NCBI GenBank assembly: GCA_003240775.1
Contig: QFNI01000031.1
Coordinates: 1-45,426, forward strand
From: Mesorhizobium amorphae
GTDB taxonomy: Bacteria > Pseudomonadota > Alphaproteobacteria > Rhizobiales > Rhizobiaceae
Length of the DNA stretch: 45,426 bases
Direction of reading: 5' to 3'
Part shown: positions 8,742 through 16,406 of the stretch, one piece after another
Position numbering within the stretch: the stretch's first letter is position 1
Layout: every line of letters begins with the position of its first letter
Position numbers and translations under genes: made by a program
The notes under the pieces: model-generated
The model's database searches: none
What the model was told of the DNA's origin: nothing
The model's input: the letters and a program-made list of their open reading frames with translations, nothing else

Positions 8742-10241
8742 ATGGTGAAGCGGTCGGCGGGCGAGCTCCTGTTCTCCATCCAGGTGGACCGCTCGGGCGG
8801 GACTGCGATCTCCACACAGCTCTATTCCGCCATGCGCCGGATGATCCTGTCGGGCGACCTGCCGGCGGGCCGGCGGCTGCCGTCGAGCCGGACACTCGCC
8901 GATGAGCTTGCCGTCTCGCGCACCACCGCGCTTTCCGCCTTCGAGCGTCTGGCCGCCGAAGGGCTGATCGTTTCGCGCACGGGCTCGGGTTCCTATGTCG
9001 CGCATTCGGCCATGCAGAGCCGGCCAGCGGCGGTGCTGGAGGTGACCGCCGCGGAGGTGGCGCCCTCCTCCACCAAGCTCGCCGATCTGATAACCGACGC
9101 CTCGCCGCGTCTGCTTCAGCGGCTGGAGCATCCGCAGAAGCCGCGCGCCTTTGTCACCGGCCTGCCCGATTACGATGCCTTTCCCCTACCCGTCTGGGCG
9201 CGGCTGACCGCCGAGCACTGGCGCCGGCCGCGCGACCAGGTGATGAGCTATTCCGACGCCAACGGACACCCGCGCCTGCGCCAGGCCATCGCCGAGCACC
9301 TGCGCTCCAACCGCGGCATCCCTTGCGACGCCGAGCAGATCTTCATCGTCAACGGCGCCCAGCAGGCCTTCGATCTGATCGGCCGCATGCTGCTCAATCC
9401 GGGCGATCCGGTCTGGTTCGAGAACCCCGGCGCCATCGGCGCGCGCAACAGCCTCGTCGCCTGTGGAGCACGCATCGTGCCCGTGCCGATCGACGCGGAG
9501 GGGATGTCGGTCTCGGCGGCCAAGGTGCTTGAGCCCCGTTTCCGGCTTGCCTTCGTCACCCCTTCCCACCAGCACCCGACCGGAATCGAGATGAGCCTCG
9601 CCCGCCGGGGCGAACTGCTTGCCGCGGCGGCCGAGCAAGACGCATGGATCATCGAAGACGATTACGACGGCGAGTTCCGGTATGACGGGCGCCCGCTGCC
9701 GACCCTGAAGAGCGCGGACGCTTCCGAGCGTGTGTTCTATGTGGGCACCTTCTCGAAGACGCTGTTTCCCGCGCTCAGGCTCGGCTTCTACCTCGCGCCG
9801 CGGCCGCTCGTATCCACGTTCCGCGACCTGTCGGGCGCCTTTCTGCAAGGCGTGCCGTCGAGCATCCAGGCAGTGCTCGCGGCGTTCATCGAGGAAGGCC
9901 ACTTCGCCACGCATTTGCGGCGCATGCGCGGCATCTATGCGGCGCGACACGAGGCGTTCCACGCCGCAGCCCGAAAGCACCTCGCCGGACGACTTCTGTT
10001 CCGCCCTTCGGTCGCGGGCTTCCACGTGTCGGGCAGCTTCGTGGAAACCCGGACCGACGAGAACAGGTTCGCGCGGGAAGCCGACGCGGCGAACCTCACC
10101 GTTTCGCCCATCGGACGGTTCTGCATCGAGGGAGCGCGGCCGGAGCCAGGCGTGGTGCTCGGCGTCAGCGCAGTCAACGAGCGCGCGATCGCAAGCGGGG
10201 TGGAAGCGCTGGCAGGGCTCTTCGACCGGCTTCAGCCGTGA
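8742..10241 (+). CDS. MocR-type transcription regulator (GntR wHTH fused to aminotransferase-like domain)
   Basis: Transcription factor of 499 residues. Residues about 20-85 form a GntR-type winged helix (ISTQLYSAMRRMILSGDLPA, then LPSSRTLADELAVSRTTA). Residues about 125-495 are a fold-type I aminotransferase-like effector domain. The PLP-lysine motif is present in GTFSKTLFPALRLG (K339), with the cofactor aspartate in IIEDDYDGEFRY. MocR proteins sense PLP or PLP adducts of amino compounds and control nearby amine or amino-acid metabolism. Here the gene diverges from the dehydratase/ALDH/polyamine-type importer operon, which it probably controls; this suggests the inducer or a metabolite has a primary amine. 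Its stop lies inside the convergent GMC oxidoreductase end (10-nt overlap). Confidence 0.93.
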   Translation: MVKRSAGELLFSIQVDRSGGTAISTQLYSAMRRMILSGDLPAGRRLPSSRTLADELAVSRTTALSAFERLAAEGLIVSRTGSGSYVAHSAMQSRPAAVLEVTAAEVAPSSTKLADLITDASPRLLQRLEHPQKPRAFVTGLPDYDAFPLPVWARLTAEHWRRPRDQVMSYSDANGHPRLRQAIAEHLRSNRGIPCDAEQIFIVNGAQQAFDLIGRMLLNPGDPVWFENPGAIGARNSLVACGARIVPVPIDAEGMSVSAAKVLEPRFRLAFVTPSHQHPTGIEMSLARRGELLAAAAEQDAWIIEDDYDGEFRYDGRPLPTLKSADASERVFYVGTFSKTLFPALRLGFYLAPRPLVSTFRDLSGAFLQGVPSSIQAVLAAFIEEGHFATHLRRMRGIYAARHEAFHAAARKHLAGRLLFRPSVAGFHVSGSFVETRTDENRFAREADAANLTVSPIGRFCIEGARPEPGVVLGVSAVNERAIASGVEALAGLFDRLQP

Positions 10242-11851
10242 TCCGCGAGGATCAGGCCAGCCCCTTTCTCGGCGACCATCAAGGTCGGAGCGTTGATGTT
10301 GCCCGAGGTGATGTTCGGGAACACCGAAGCGTCCACTACCCGCAGGTTCGCCATGCCGTGGACGCGCAGGCGGGCGTCCACCACGTTGCTTCCGTCATCG
10401 GGGCCCATGCGACAGGTCGAGCATGGGTGGAACACGCTGCCCGCGCGGGCGCGGATGTCTTCGATCAGCGCCTCTTCGCTTTCGCGCGCAGGGCCGGGCT
10501 GCATCTCCTCGACGATGAGGCGGTTGATCGAGGGCTGCGCGGCGATCCTGCGGATCAGGCGGACGCCCGCCAGCATCTCGTTCATGTCCGCGGGGTGCGA
10601 GAGATAGGCGGGGTCGATGGCGGGGGCGGCGGCAGGATCAGGACTCGCGATCGTCAAGGCGCCGCGGCTTCTGGGACGGCAGGGCTGAATGCCGATGAAG
10701 AAGCCGGGAAACGGGTCGGGCAGGGTCAGGCGCCGCTTGCCCGTGCTCGGCTTGCTGTAGCTGACCGGCGTGAAATAAAGCTGCTGGTCGACGTGCTCCA
10801 GCCCGGGACGGGAGCGAACGAAACCGCCGGCTTGGTTGACGCTGAGCGCCAGCGGCCCGTCCCGGAACAGCGCATAGCGCAAGCCGAGCCGCAGGCGCCC
10901 GCTCCAGGGCAGAAGCAGCGAGTTCAGCGTAGGCACCTTCGAGCGGAAGAGGTAGTCGATCCCAAGATGGTCCTGGAGGTTCCGTCCGACCGCTGGCAGA
11001 TCTTTGACGACGGGAATGCCGAAGCCTTGCAGTTCCGCTCCTGCGCCGATGCCGGACCGTTGAAGGATCGTCGGCGAATGAACCGCGCCTGCCGACAAGA
11101 TCACCTCGCGCCGCGCCCGCATCTCGTGGCGGACCCCATTCACCAGACAGGAGACACCTCGGGCTCGCGCGTCGTCGAAATGGATGGCGGCGACGAGTGC
11201 GCCGGTGACGAGCGTGAGATTGGAACGCCGGCGTACCGGGTGGAGGAAGGCCGTCGCGGCGGATGCGCGGATACCTCCGTGGGCTGTGATCTGATAGGCG
11301 GAGACGCCTTCCTGCTGTTTGCCGTTGTAGTCCTGCGTCGGCTGGAACCCGGCCTCTTCAGCCGCTGCGAGCCAGTCGGCACAAAGCGGATGAACCGCAT
11401 CGCGCATGTCGGAAACGCGGAGCTCGCCCTGGCCGCCGCGCCAAGCGTCGCCGCCACGGTCGAAGGTCTCGAACGCCTTGAAAGCCGGCAGCACGCCGTC
11501 CCAGCCCCAGCCGGGATTGCCTGCTTTCTCCCAATCGTCGAAATCGCGTCGCTGGCCGCGCGCGAACACCATGGCATTGATGGAGGACGACCCGCCCAGC
11601 ACCTTGCCACGCGGCCAGTAGCTCGTCCGCCCGCCAAGGCCCGGCTGGGGAAGAGTGTGGAGGCGCCAGTTGACCTTGGGATTGTGGAAGCTGTGACCGT
11701 AGCCGATCGGCATGCGGATCATCAACCGACGGTCGCTGCCCCCGGCCTCAAGAAGGCAGACGCTGAACCGTCCAGATTCCGACAGCCGGTTGGCGAGCAG
11801 GCAGCCGGCCGACCCTGCCCCCACGATGATGAAGTCGAATTCCGGAGCCAT
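10232..11851 (-). CDS. GMC-family FAD oxidoreductase (choline dehydrogenase-like)
   Basis: Flavoprotein alcohol dehydrogenase of 539 residues. The N-terminal FAD-binding motif GAGSAG is at residues 11-16 with LLEAGG following. The GMC signature PRGKVLGGSSSINAM is near 80-95, and a second GMC signature SAGAVHSPTILQRSGIG is present. The C-terminal active-site histidine is in VFHPCSTCRMG, with NITSGNINAPTLMVAEKGA near the end, as in choline dehydrogenase-like enzymes where asparagine replaces the second histidine. There is no signal peptide. It likely oxidises a primary alcohol to an aldehyde that the ALDH at 6049-7509 could take further, but that link is positional inference. It converges on the MocR gene with a 10-nt 3' overlap. 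The ATG at 11851 has only a weak ribosome site. Confidence 0.9.
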   Translation of the reverse strand: MAPEFDFIIVGAGSAGCLLANRLSESGRFSVCLLEAGGSDRRLMIRMPIGYGHSFHNPKVNWRLHTLPQPGLGGRTSYWPRGKVLGGSSSINAMVFARGQRRDFDDWEKAGNPGWGWDGVLPAFKAFETFDRGGDAWRGGQGELRVSDMRDAVHPLCADWLAAAEEAGFQPTQDYNGKQQEGVSAYQITAHGGIRASAATAFLHPVRRRSNLTLVTGALVAAIHFDDARARGVSCLVNGVRHEMRARREVILSAGAVHSPTILQRSGIGAGAELQGFGIPVVKDLPAVGRNLQDHLGIDYLFRSKVPTLNSLLLPWSGRLRLGLRYALFRDGPLALSVNQAGGFVRSRPGLEHVDQQLYFTPVSYSKPSTGKRRLTLPDPFPGFFIGIQPCRPRSRGALTIASPDPAAAPAIDPAYLSHPADMNEMLAGVRLIRRIAAQPSINRLIVEEMQPGPARESEEALIEDIRARAGSVFHPCSTCRMGPDDGSNVVDARLRVHGMANLRVVDASVFPNITSGNINAPTLMVAEKGAGLILADHG

Positions 11852-12498
11852 GGCCCATCACATTCGGGATTTTGGTCACGATAGGATGCTGGGCCGGTCC
11901 GCTGAAGCGACCATTTTGGAAATTGGGCGCAGCCATTGCACCGGCATCGCAGACTTGCCGATGCTGGCTGGTTTGCGGGGTTACTGGGCGACCACTCACT
12001 AATCTCTGCGATACTGAGGGCGTAAGCGGGCCGATCTCAAAGCTTTCCCTATTTCTGCTCCGTCAACAGGGAAAGCATTTGCCTTGATGCGTTCGACTCA
12101 TGGGATGTGCGCCACCATTCGGTTTCATGACGAGAATTTGGCGTCGATCTTGCTCGGCGGGGGCGCCGAGCGCGACATGTGGATTTTGTCAGGTGGGGCA
12201 TATGCAATTGGGCCAGTGATCTGCGGCAGCGGTCTTGCAAACAGCTGCCGCCCGCTGGCGTTACACAGCCGTGGACCGAAATCCGTCTTCGCCGCTTGAA
12301 CTCTGCCTTCTGCGTGGCTTCCGCACGAAAACAGGGACGGAGCGACTATTCAGTAGTTGGCCACAGCAGTGCTTTGACGGAGTGAGATTTTGCATGCTCA
12401 GTCGAGTCATACGAACGCCGCCAGCGTGGTCCTCTTTAGCCGAGTTCGCCTCCGGTAAACCGCGGATTGTCACGCTCCCTGTGTCACGAGATGCCGCC
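11852..12498. other. Intergenic stretch of about 650 nt, locally AT-richer, no convincing gene
   Basis: The longest gap in the window lies between the GMC oxidoreductase and the first crystallin-type gene. Around 12000-12420 the composition is visibly more AT-rich than the flanks. Short frames exist on both strands, but none has a family I recognise, a good ribosome site or a signal peptide. It contains a perfect 9-bp inverted repeat (see 12042-12076). It could be a decayed mobile element or a recombination scar at the left border of the envelope-protein island; this is inference from position and composition only. Confidence 0.45.
12042..12076. repeat. Perfect 9-bp inverted repeat with 17-nt loop
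   Basis: GCTTTCCCT (12042-12050) and AGGGAAAGC (12068-12076) pair perfectly around a 17-nt loop in the AT-richer gap. It is not followed by a T-run on either strand and is far from any gene end, so it is not a clear terminator. It could be a fossil terminal-repeat pair, a protein-binding dyad or part of a small RNA. Confidence 0.45.
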
Positions 12499-12999
12499 TC
12501 ACCAAAGCTCGGAGCAGAACACCTGGACGGACGACAGCGTATCGTTCGTGTTGCGCGGCAGATTGTACATGTTGCCGTTGACGCCTGCGGTGAAGCTCTT
12601 GCCGTCGAAGTCGGCGTGCTCGTAGCCGTTGAAGAGGCATTTGAGTTCTCCGGCGGTGTCGCATCGCACCGAGGAGATCTTGTCGTTCCACCAGGCGCCC
12701 AACTTGCCCACGGCTTGGCCGTAGACATTCTTCTTGGGCCCGCCGCCGTCGTAGGCGATCCAGTCGACGTTGATCTTCCAGCTCGCGCCACCGCCGTTGA
12801 TGTGTTCGTAGAAGGTGCACCCCTTCTTCTTGATCGCCGCGGTGACGATCTGATCCGAGAGAAGCGGCCCCTTCCTCTGCAGAAGGTCGGCTGGGAGCCG
12901 GTCTCTGCTGAATTCGAGCTTCTTTTCGAGTGCCACGGCCGACGTTGCCGTGAGCAGAGCTGCCGCGAGAAGGAGGTGGCCGAGCGATCGGGTCTTCAT
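12499..12999 (-). CDS. Exported betagamma-crystallin-type protein, copy 1
   Basis: Small secreted protein of 166 residues. Start ATG at 12999 gives a Sec signal peptide (MKTRSLGHLLLAAALLTATS, to about residue 23). The mature part carries a Greek-key-like aromatic opening (CTFYEHINGGGASW, 61-74) and two copies of the betagamma-crystallin calcium motif N/D-N/D-x-x-S/T-S: NDKISS at 105-110 and NDTLSS at 152-157. Paired cysteines (61, 113, 121, 162) suggest disulfides in the periplasm or outside. It resembles the proteins at 17375 and 19678 in layout. Family members bind calcium structurally; the role here is unknown. The 16-nt palindrome at 13064-13079 lies 64 nt upstream of the start. An upstream in-frame extension crosses that palindrome and was rejected. 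Confidence 0.85.
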   Translation of the reverse strand: MKTRSLGHLLLAAALLTATSAVALEKKLEFSRDRLPADLLQRKGPLLSDQIVTAAIKKKGCTFYEHINGGGASWKINVDWIAYDGGGPKKNVYGQAVGKLGAWWNDKISSVRCDTAGELKCLFNGYEHADFDGKSFTAGVNGNMYNLPRNTNDTLSSVQVFCSELW

Positions 13000-13301
13000 G
13001 GAAATGGTGCCTTCGAAAGGTGCGTCCCTGACCGCATCTTTCGCGTTCTCCACGGCTGCGCCCCCTTCATTTGAAGAGGGCGGTTGCCTCATGCGCGAAG
13101 AATCTGCAACCTGAAGACTTCCGTACCTCTGGCAGGCTTCCGCGCCTGGAATTTGCCTGTCGAAATGAGGGCCGGCGGGCTTGGCTTGAGCGAATGAATG
13201 CGACGTTCAGAACTCTTTCAGCTAGGTTTGGACACCGTCATAGGTGAGCACTGGCTGGCGGAAGGCGGCGGTAGGCTGCCGCAGGCGATCGACGGGTTGT
13301 G
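13000..13301. other. Divergent intergenic region between crystallin copy 1 and the LuxR gene
   Basis: About 300 nt holding site A near the left end. The right part (13100-13300) shows no second clear copy of the palindrome; GAAGACTTC near 13121 and a weak GTCGAAATGAGGG near 13160 were noted but are too poor to call. No additional gene is visible. Confidence 0.45.
13064..13079 (-). promoter_or_regulatory. Island palindrome, site A (upstream of crystallin copy 1)
   Basis: Read toward the gene it controls (minus strand), the sequence is CCTCTTCAAATGAAGG, with the symmetric core CTTCA-AA-TGAAG. It is identical over 16 nt to site B and ends 64 nt before the ATG at 12999. Position and symmetry fit a dimeric activator site just upstream of a promoter. 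The likely binder is the LuxR-type protein at 13302-14396, by proximity only. Confidence 0.6.
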
Positions 13302-14396
13302 ATGGAAATCGCAGAACGCAAGGTTTCGGACATCATCGGCCGCATCTACGAATCCGGCAGCGATGCGGCCGGGTGGGCGGATGTGATCGAGCAGCTTCGC
13401 CTCGTGTTCCACGGCTCGCGCGCATGCCTGACACGGTTCATCGAGGGGGCGACCGAGACCCTCCAGACGACCGAGGATCCCGATTTCTTGTGCGACGAGG
13501 CCCTGCATGCCTTTCGCAACGATCCGCTCTGCTTCAAGGCAAGCCTCGTGGGCAGCGGACGAAGCTATCTGCTGAACGAGCTCGTCGATCCCACGGAGTT
13601 CCGGCGCGGGGAATTGTGGAACGAGTGGTACCTGCCGCGCGACATGTATAGCGGCCTCTCCGCCAATCTCCCCTCGAGCAATGCGGGGAACTGGTTTCTC
13701 GATGTCCAGAGAGGGCGTGGCCAGGGCGAGTTCTCCCGGCATGAGCAGAAGATCATGGACGTCTTCCTGCCGCATGTGGCGCGCGCGGGACAGATCGCTG
13801 CGGCAAGCTATAGGCGCGATGTCGAAGCGAAGCTGAGAGCTGCGACGCATGCGATGATCATCGTTTCGCCCGATGGCAGGTTTGTCGGCGCAAACACCAA
13901 GGCGAACGATTGCCTAGCGTCCGTCTCCTCGCCCCTTCGGCTTACGTCCAGCTATCTCCGCTGCCGTTCGACGGCCCAGACCGCGCAATTGCGCAACCTG
14001 CTACGCAGATGCAGCACGCTGGACGACAACGAGGACGACACCATCTTTCTGAGCGGGGAAACGCATGAGGCGGCGACGGGCCTACTGCTGCGCGCCTCAC
14101 CGCTCCATCAGCGCCGCGATTTCGGTCTTCGCATCCGCAAGGACGTCGCCATCACGATCCGCGAGCTTCGGAAGGCTCCCGACGATGAAACCTTAAGCGG
14201 GATCGGCCGCGCTTTCGGCCTGACGCCGGCCGAGATTCGCCTGGCCGGCATGCTGGCGTCCGGCCAGACACTGGCGCAGGCGACGGCGAGCCTCGGGATT
14301 TCGATTACGACCGGGCGCTATCATCTGCGGCAGATCTTCACGAAGACGGGAACGGGCCAGCAGAGCCAACTGGTGGCGCTGCTGCGCCCCATGTAG
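13302..14396 (+). CDS. LuxR-type transcription regulator
   Basis: Regulator of 364 residues from the ATG at 13302 (MEIAERKVSDIIGRIYESGS); a GTG directly before it at 13299 is the alternative start. The C-terminal 65 residues form a LuxR/GerE helix-turn-helix: FGLTPAEIRLAGMLASGQTL, then ASLGISITTGRYHLRQIFTK, then TGQQSQLVALL. The first about 200 residues lack a receiver aspartate pattern or acyl-homoserine-lactone domain that I recognise; the segment AAWADVIEQL-like opening and central MIIVSPDGRFVGANTKAN resemble PAS-like sensing regions seen in other stand-alone LuxR proteins. It is the only regulator in the 12.5-20.5 kb island, which makes it the best candidate for the shared palindrome. The family call is sound; the target set is inference. 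Confidence 0.88.
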   Translation: MEIAERKVSDIIGRIYESGSDAAGWADVIEQLRLVFHGSRACLTRFIEGATETLQTTEDPDFLCDEALHAFRNDPLCFKASLVGSGRSYLLNELVDPTEFRRGELWNEWYLPRDMYSGLSANLPSSNAGNWFLDVQRGRGQGEFSRHEQKIMDVFLPHVARAGQIAAASYRRDVEAKLRAATHAMIIVSPDGRFVGANTKANDCLASVSSPLRLTSSYLRCRSTAQTAQLRNLLRRCSTLDDNEDDTIFLSGETHEAATGLLLRASPLHQRRDFGLRIRKDVAITIRELRKAPDDETLSGIGRAFGLTPAEIRLAGMLASGQTLAQATASLGISITTGRYHLRQIFTKTGTGQQSQLVALLRPM

Positions 14397-14419
14397 CGCT
14401 CCTCTCCGCGACGGCGTCA

Positions 14420-14435
14420 CCTCTTCAAATGAAGG
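14420..14435 (+). promoter_or_regulatory. Island palindrome, site B (upstream of the 259-residue exported protein)
   Basis: CCTCTTCAAATGAAGG on the plus strand, identical to site A and ending 62 nt before the ATG at 14498. A GCTAGC sequence occurs 22 nt further downstream (14458-14463). The same hexamer stands 21 nt from site C toward the OmpA-family gene, so it may be part of the core promoter. Confidence 0.6.
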
Positions 14436-14497
14436 ATGCGCGAGGCGCGCGTGCCGCGCTAGCTGCGTCTCATGATTTCGCAGTTTGGAGATGCGGC

Positions 14498-15277
14498 ATG
14501 AAGCAGCTCATGGCCGGGTGCCTGTCGGGCATGGTCGGCGGCCTTCTCATCAGCAGCCAGTCGATGGTGCCGGGCGTGGCGCAGGCGCAGAACGTGTCGC
14601 GGGTGCAGGCGCCCTTTCATGTGGTGAACGCGGAAGGGACGGTGCTCGCGGAAATCGACGAGTCGCTCTATGGCGCCATCGTGCAGCTGAAATCCAACGA
14701 CGGTCACTGGCTGCGCATGGGCGGTGGTCCGGACGGCATGACGATCGCCATGTCCGGCGCGGCCGGAAGCCGCCTGCAGATGTCGATGGGCGATGAGCTG
14801 AGCTCGCTGGTGATGACGCGCGGCGGGTCCGATCTGCGCATGACGCTCGACGGCAAGGCCGCACCGAGAATCCAGTTGCGCCAGGGCGAGGTCGACAGAA
14901 TGGTTCTGGGCGGCACGGCGGGCGGAAACGTCGCCATGACCGTCAACAACGAGGCCGGCCAGATGGCGGTGCAGGCCGGATCGGACAAGGCGACGGGCAG
15001 CGGCAAGGTTCTGACCGGCGACAGCAAGGGACAGGTGAACGCTTATCTTTCGTCCGGCACTCAAGCCGGCCAGGGTCAGATCGGCATCAAGATCCAGGGC
15101 AACGAGGTCGCGACGATCCACGCCAACCAAAACGGAACCGGCGGCCTGCTCTCGCTCGGCACCACATCTGGCGAGATCATGTTCAAGGCCGGCGTCGGCA
15201 CGGACAACATGGGCGGGGCCTGCGTCCAGACGAGCAAGGGCGGAACCTGCATGTCGGCGTTTCGCCTGATCCCATAA
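14498..15277 (+). CDS. Exported protein of unknown function, beta-rich repetitive
   Basis: Secreted protein of 259 residues that I do not recognise. A signal peptide covers about residues 1-31 (MKQLMAGCLSGMVGGLLISS, ending VAQAQ). The mature part is rich in Gly, Ser, Thr, Met and Val, with short alternating strands recurring every 15-20 residues (for example LRMGGGPDGMTIAMSG, LRMTLDGKAAPRIQLRQG, VAMTVNNEAGQMAVQAG), suggesting a beta-solenoid or stacked-sheet fold. Two cysteines sit near the C-terminus (ACVQTSKGGTC). The start was chosen for the signal peptide and GGAG 7 nt upstream; a longer frame begins inside site B and was rejected. It ends 6 nt from the convergent OmpA-family gene. Site B suggests co-regulation with the crystallin-type proteins. 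Confidence 0.75.
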   Translation: MKQLMAGCLSGMVGGLLISSQSMVPGVAQAQNVSRVQAPFHVVNAEGTVLAEIDESLYGAIVQLKSNDGHWLRMGGGPDGMTIAMSGAAGSRLQMSMGDELSSLVMTRGGSDLRMTLDGKAAPRIQLRQGEVDRMVLGGTAGGNVAMTVNNEAGQMAVQAGSDKATGSGKVLTGDSKGQVNAYLSSGTQAGQGQIGIKIQGNEVATIHANQNGTGGLLSLGTTSGEIMFKAGVGTDNMGGACVQTSKGGTCMSAFRLIP

Positions 15278-15283
15278 ATCTCG

Positions 15284-16270
15284 TCAGGTCTTCGACAGTT
15301 CGACGCGGCGGTTCTGCGCCCGTCCCTCTTCCGTGTCGTTGCCGGTCAGGGGTTCGGCGAACCCGCGCCCGATGGGCGTGAGGCGACTCTGATCAATGCC
15401 GAACTCTGTGCCGAGCGCTGCGACCACGGCCCTTGCCCGGCGATCCGAGAGATCGGCGTTGTATGCCTGAGTGCCTTGATTGTCCGTGTGCCCGACGACG
15501 TTCAGGCGAAGGTCGGGATTGCCCTTGAGCAGTTCCGCGATGGCTTCGAGTTGCGGCTTCGATTCCGGCTTGATGTCGGCTTTGTCGAAGCCGAACTGGA
15601 TTCCGTAGATGTCGACCTTTCCATCGGCGTCGAGCTTGTCTTGCAGGTCGCTCGCCTTTGTCACGGCGAAGGCGGAATACTCGATCTCCCCGGTTTCGAC
15701 GATCTTCGAGATGACGAAGCGGGCATCGTCCGTGCCTTCTGAGAAGGCCGCGCCGACATAGACCGTCCCTTCGGGCCTGCTCATCGTGGCAAGCAGGTAG
15801 CGGCCGGTGCCCGTGTAGAAAAGATTGCGGATGAGGTCCGGTGCTTCGAGGCGCGGCATGTCGATCGTCCCGTCGAGAGCCATGCCGAGGGCAAGGCCGG
15901 GCACGCTGCTTGCGTCGGTGAAGCAGGTTCCGGCTTCGGTGTTGCAGGTGAAGGCGATGTCGAAGCCCTTTTCCTTCAGGTGCTTTTCGTAGTTGCGCAG
16001 GCCGGCGAGGCTCGACAGACCATCGGGCAGGCGATGATAGATGTGGAAGATCTTGCCTTCGACCGTTTTCCAGCCTTCGCCGCGCTGGGTGTTGGCAGTG
16101 CGCGGGTCCATGGGACCGACGATGATGTTGGTTTCATCGAACTCGGTTTCCGCATAGCCCATCGGTGTCGAGCCTTCGAGGTGCCCGATCAGGGGATGGT
16201 CCTGCGCATGTGCCGGGCCGATCGCCAGCACGAGTGCTGCAAGGGCGCCTGCGCGTGTGGCAATTCTCAT
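15284..16270 (-). CDS. OmpA-family outer-membrane/periplasmic protein with N-terminal DUF4892-like domain
   Basis: Envelope protein of 328 residues. The signal peptide is MRIATRAGALAALVLAIGPA (cleavage after HAQ). Residues about 30-200 resemble the DUF4892-type region (GWKTVEGKIFHIYHRLPDG, LRNYEKHLKEKGFDIAFTC). Residues about 215-328 are an OmpA C-terminal peptidoglycan-binding domain: IQFGFDKADIKPESKPQL, LNVVGHTDNQGTQAYNADLS, RRARAVVAAL and GRGFAEPLTGNDTEEGRAQN. It should anchor to peptidoglycan by the OmpA domain. The ATG at 16270 has GGAG 6 nt upstream; an in-frame ATG at 16282 is less well placed. Site C lies 53 nt upstream. The DUF4892 assignment is from memory of the family pattern and is less certain than the OmpA domain. 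Confidence 0.88.
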   Translation of the reverse strand: MRIATRAGALAALVLAIGPAHAQDHPLIGHLEGSTPMGYAETEFDETNIIVGPMDPRTANTQRGEGWKTVEGKIFHIYHRLPDGLSSLAGLRNYEKHLKEKGFDIAFTCNTEAGTCFTDASSVPGLALGMALDGTIDMPRLEAPDLIRNLFYTGTGRYLLATMSRPEGTVYVGAAFSEGTDDARFVISKIVETGEIEYSAFAVTKASDLQDKLDADGKVDIYGIQFGFDKADIKPESKPQLEAIAELLKGNPDLRLNVVGHTDNQGTQAYNADLSDRRARAVVAALGTEFGIDQSRLTPIGRGFAEPLTGNDTEEGRAQNRRVELSKT

Positions 16271-16323
16271 GTCGGTCTCCATGCTCGCACCGGAACGCTA
16301 GCGGCACCGGCGAGTGCGTGCCC

Positions 16324-16339
16324 CCGCCATTTGAAGGGT
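16324..16339. promoter_or_regulatory. Island palindrome, site C (between divergent OmpA-family and exported-protein genes)
   Basis: CCGCCATTTGAAGGGT on the plus strand matches the A/B sequence (read CCTTCATTTGAAGAGG in this direction) at 12 of 16 positions, keeping the core CATTTGAAG. It ends 67 nt before the ATG at 16407 and lies 53 nt from the ATG at 16270, so it could serve both directions. On the OmpA side a GCTAGC (16297-16302) follows at 21 nt. Confidence 0.5.
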
Positions 16340-16406
16340 GCGGCGCACCGGGCATCGCCTTAGTCTGCTCGGCCTGGGAACGGCTCGCGAGGCGGAGACT
16401 TTGCCG

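Noticed and set aside
10238..11884. 548-residue open frame opposite the GMC oxidoreductase
   Set aside because: The minus-strand frame has full GMC motifs; the plus-strand product has none and no ribosome site.
12000..12420. Possible decayed transposase in the AT-richer gap
   Set aside because: No conserved transposase motif was found in any frame; only composition and a dyad remain as evidence.
12235..13074. 279-residue open frame antisense to crystallin copy 1
   Set aside because: The opposite strand has a signal peptide and two calcium motifs; this frame has no features and would cover the palindrome.
13110..13175. Possible autoregulatory palindrome before the LuxR gene (GAAGACTTC; GTCGAAATGAGGG)
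   Set aside because: Neither keeps the CTTCA-WW-TGAAG core or the 62-67 nt spacing.
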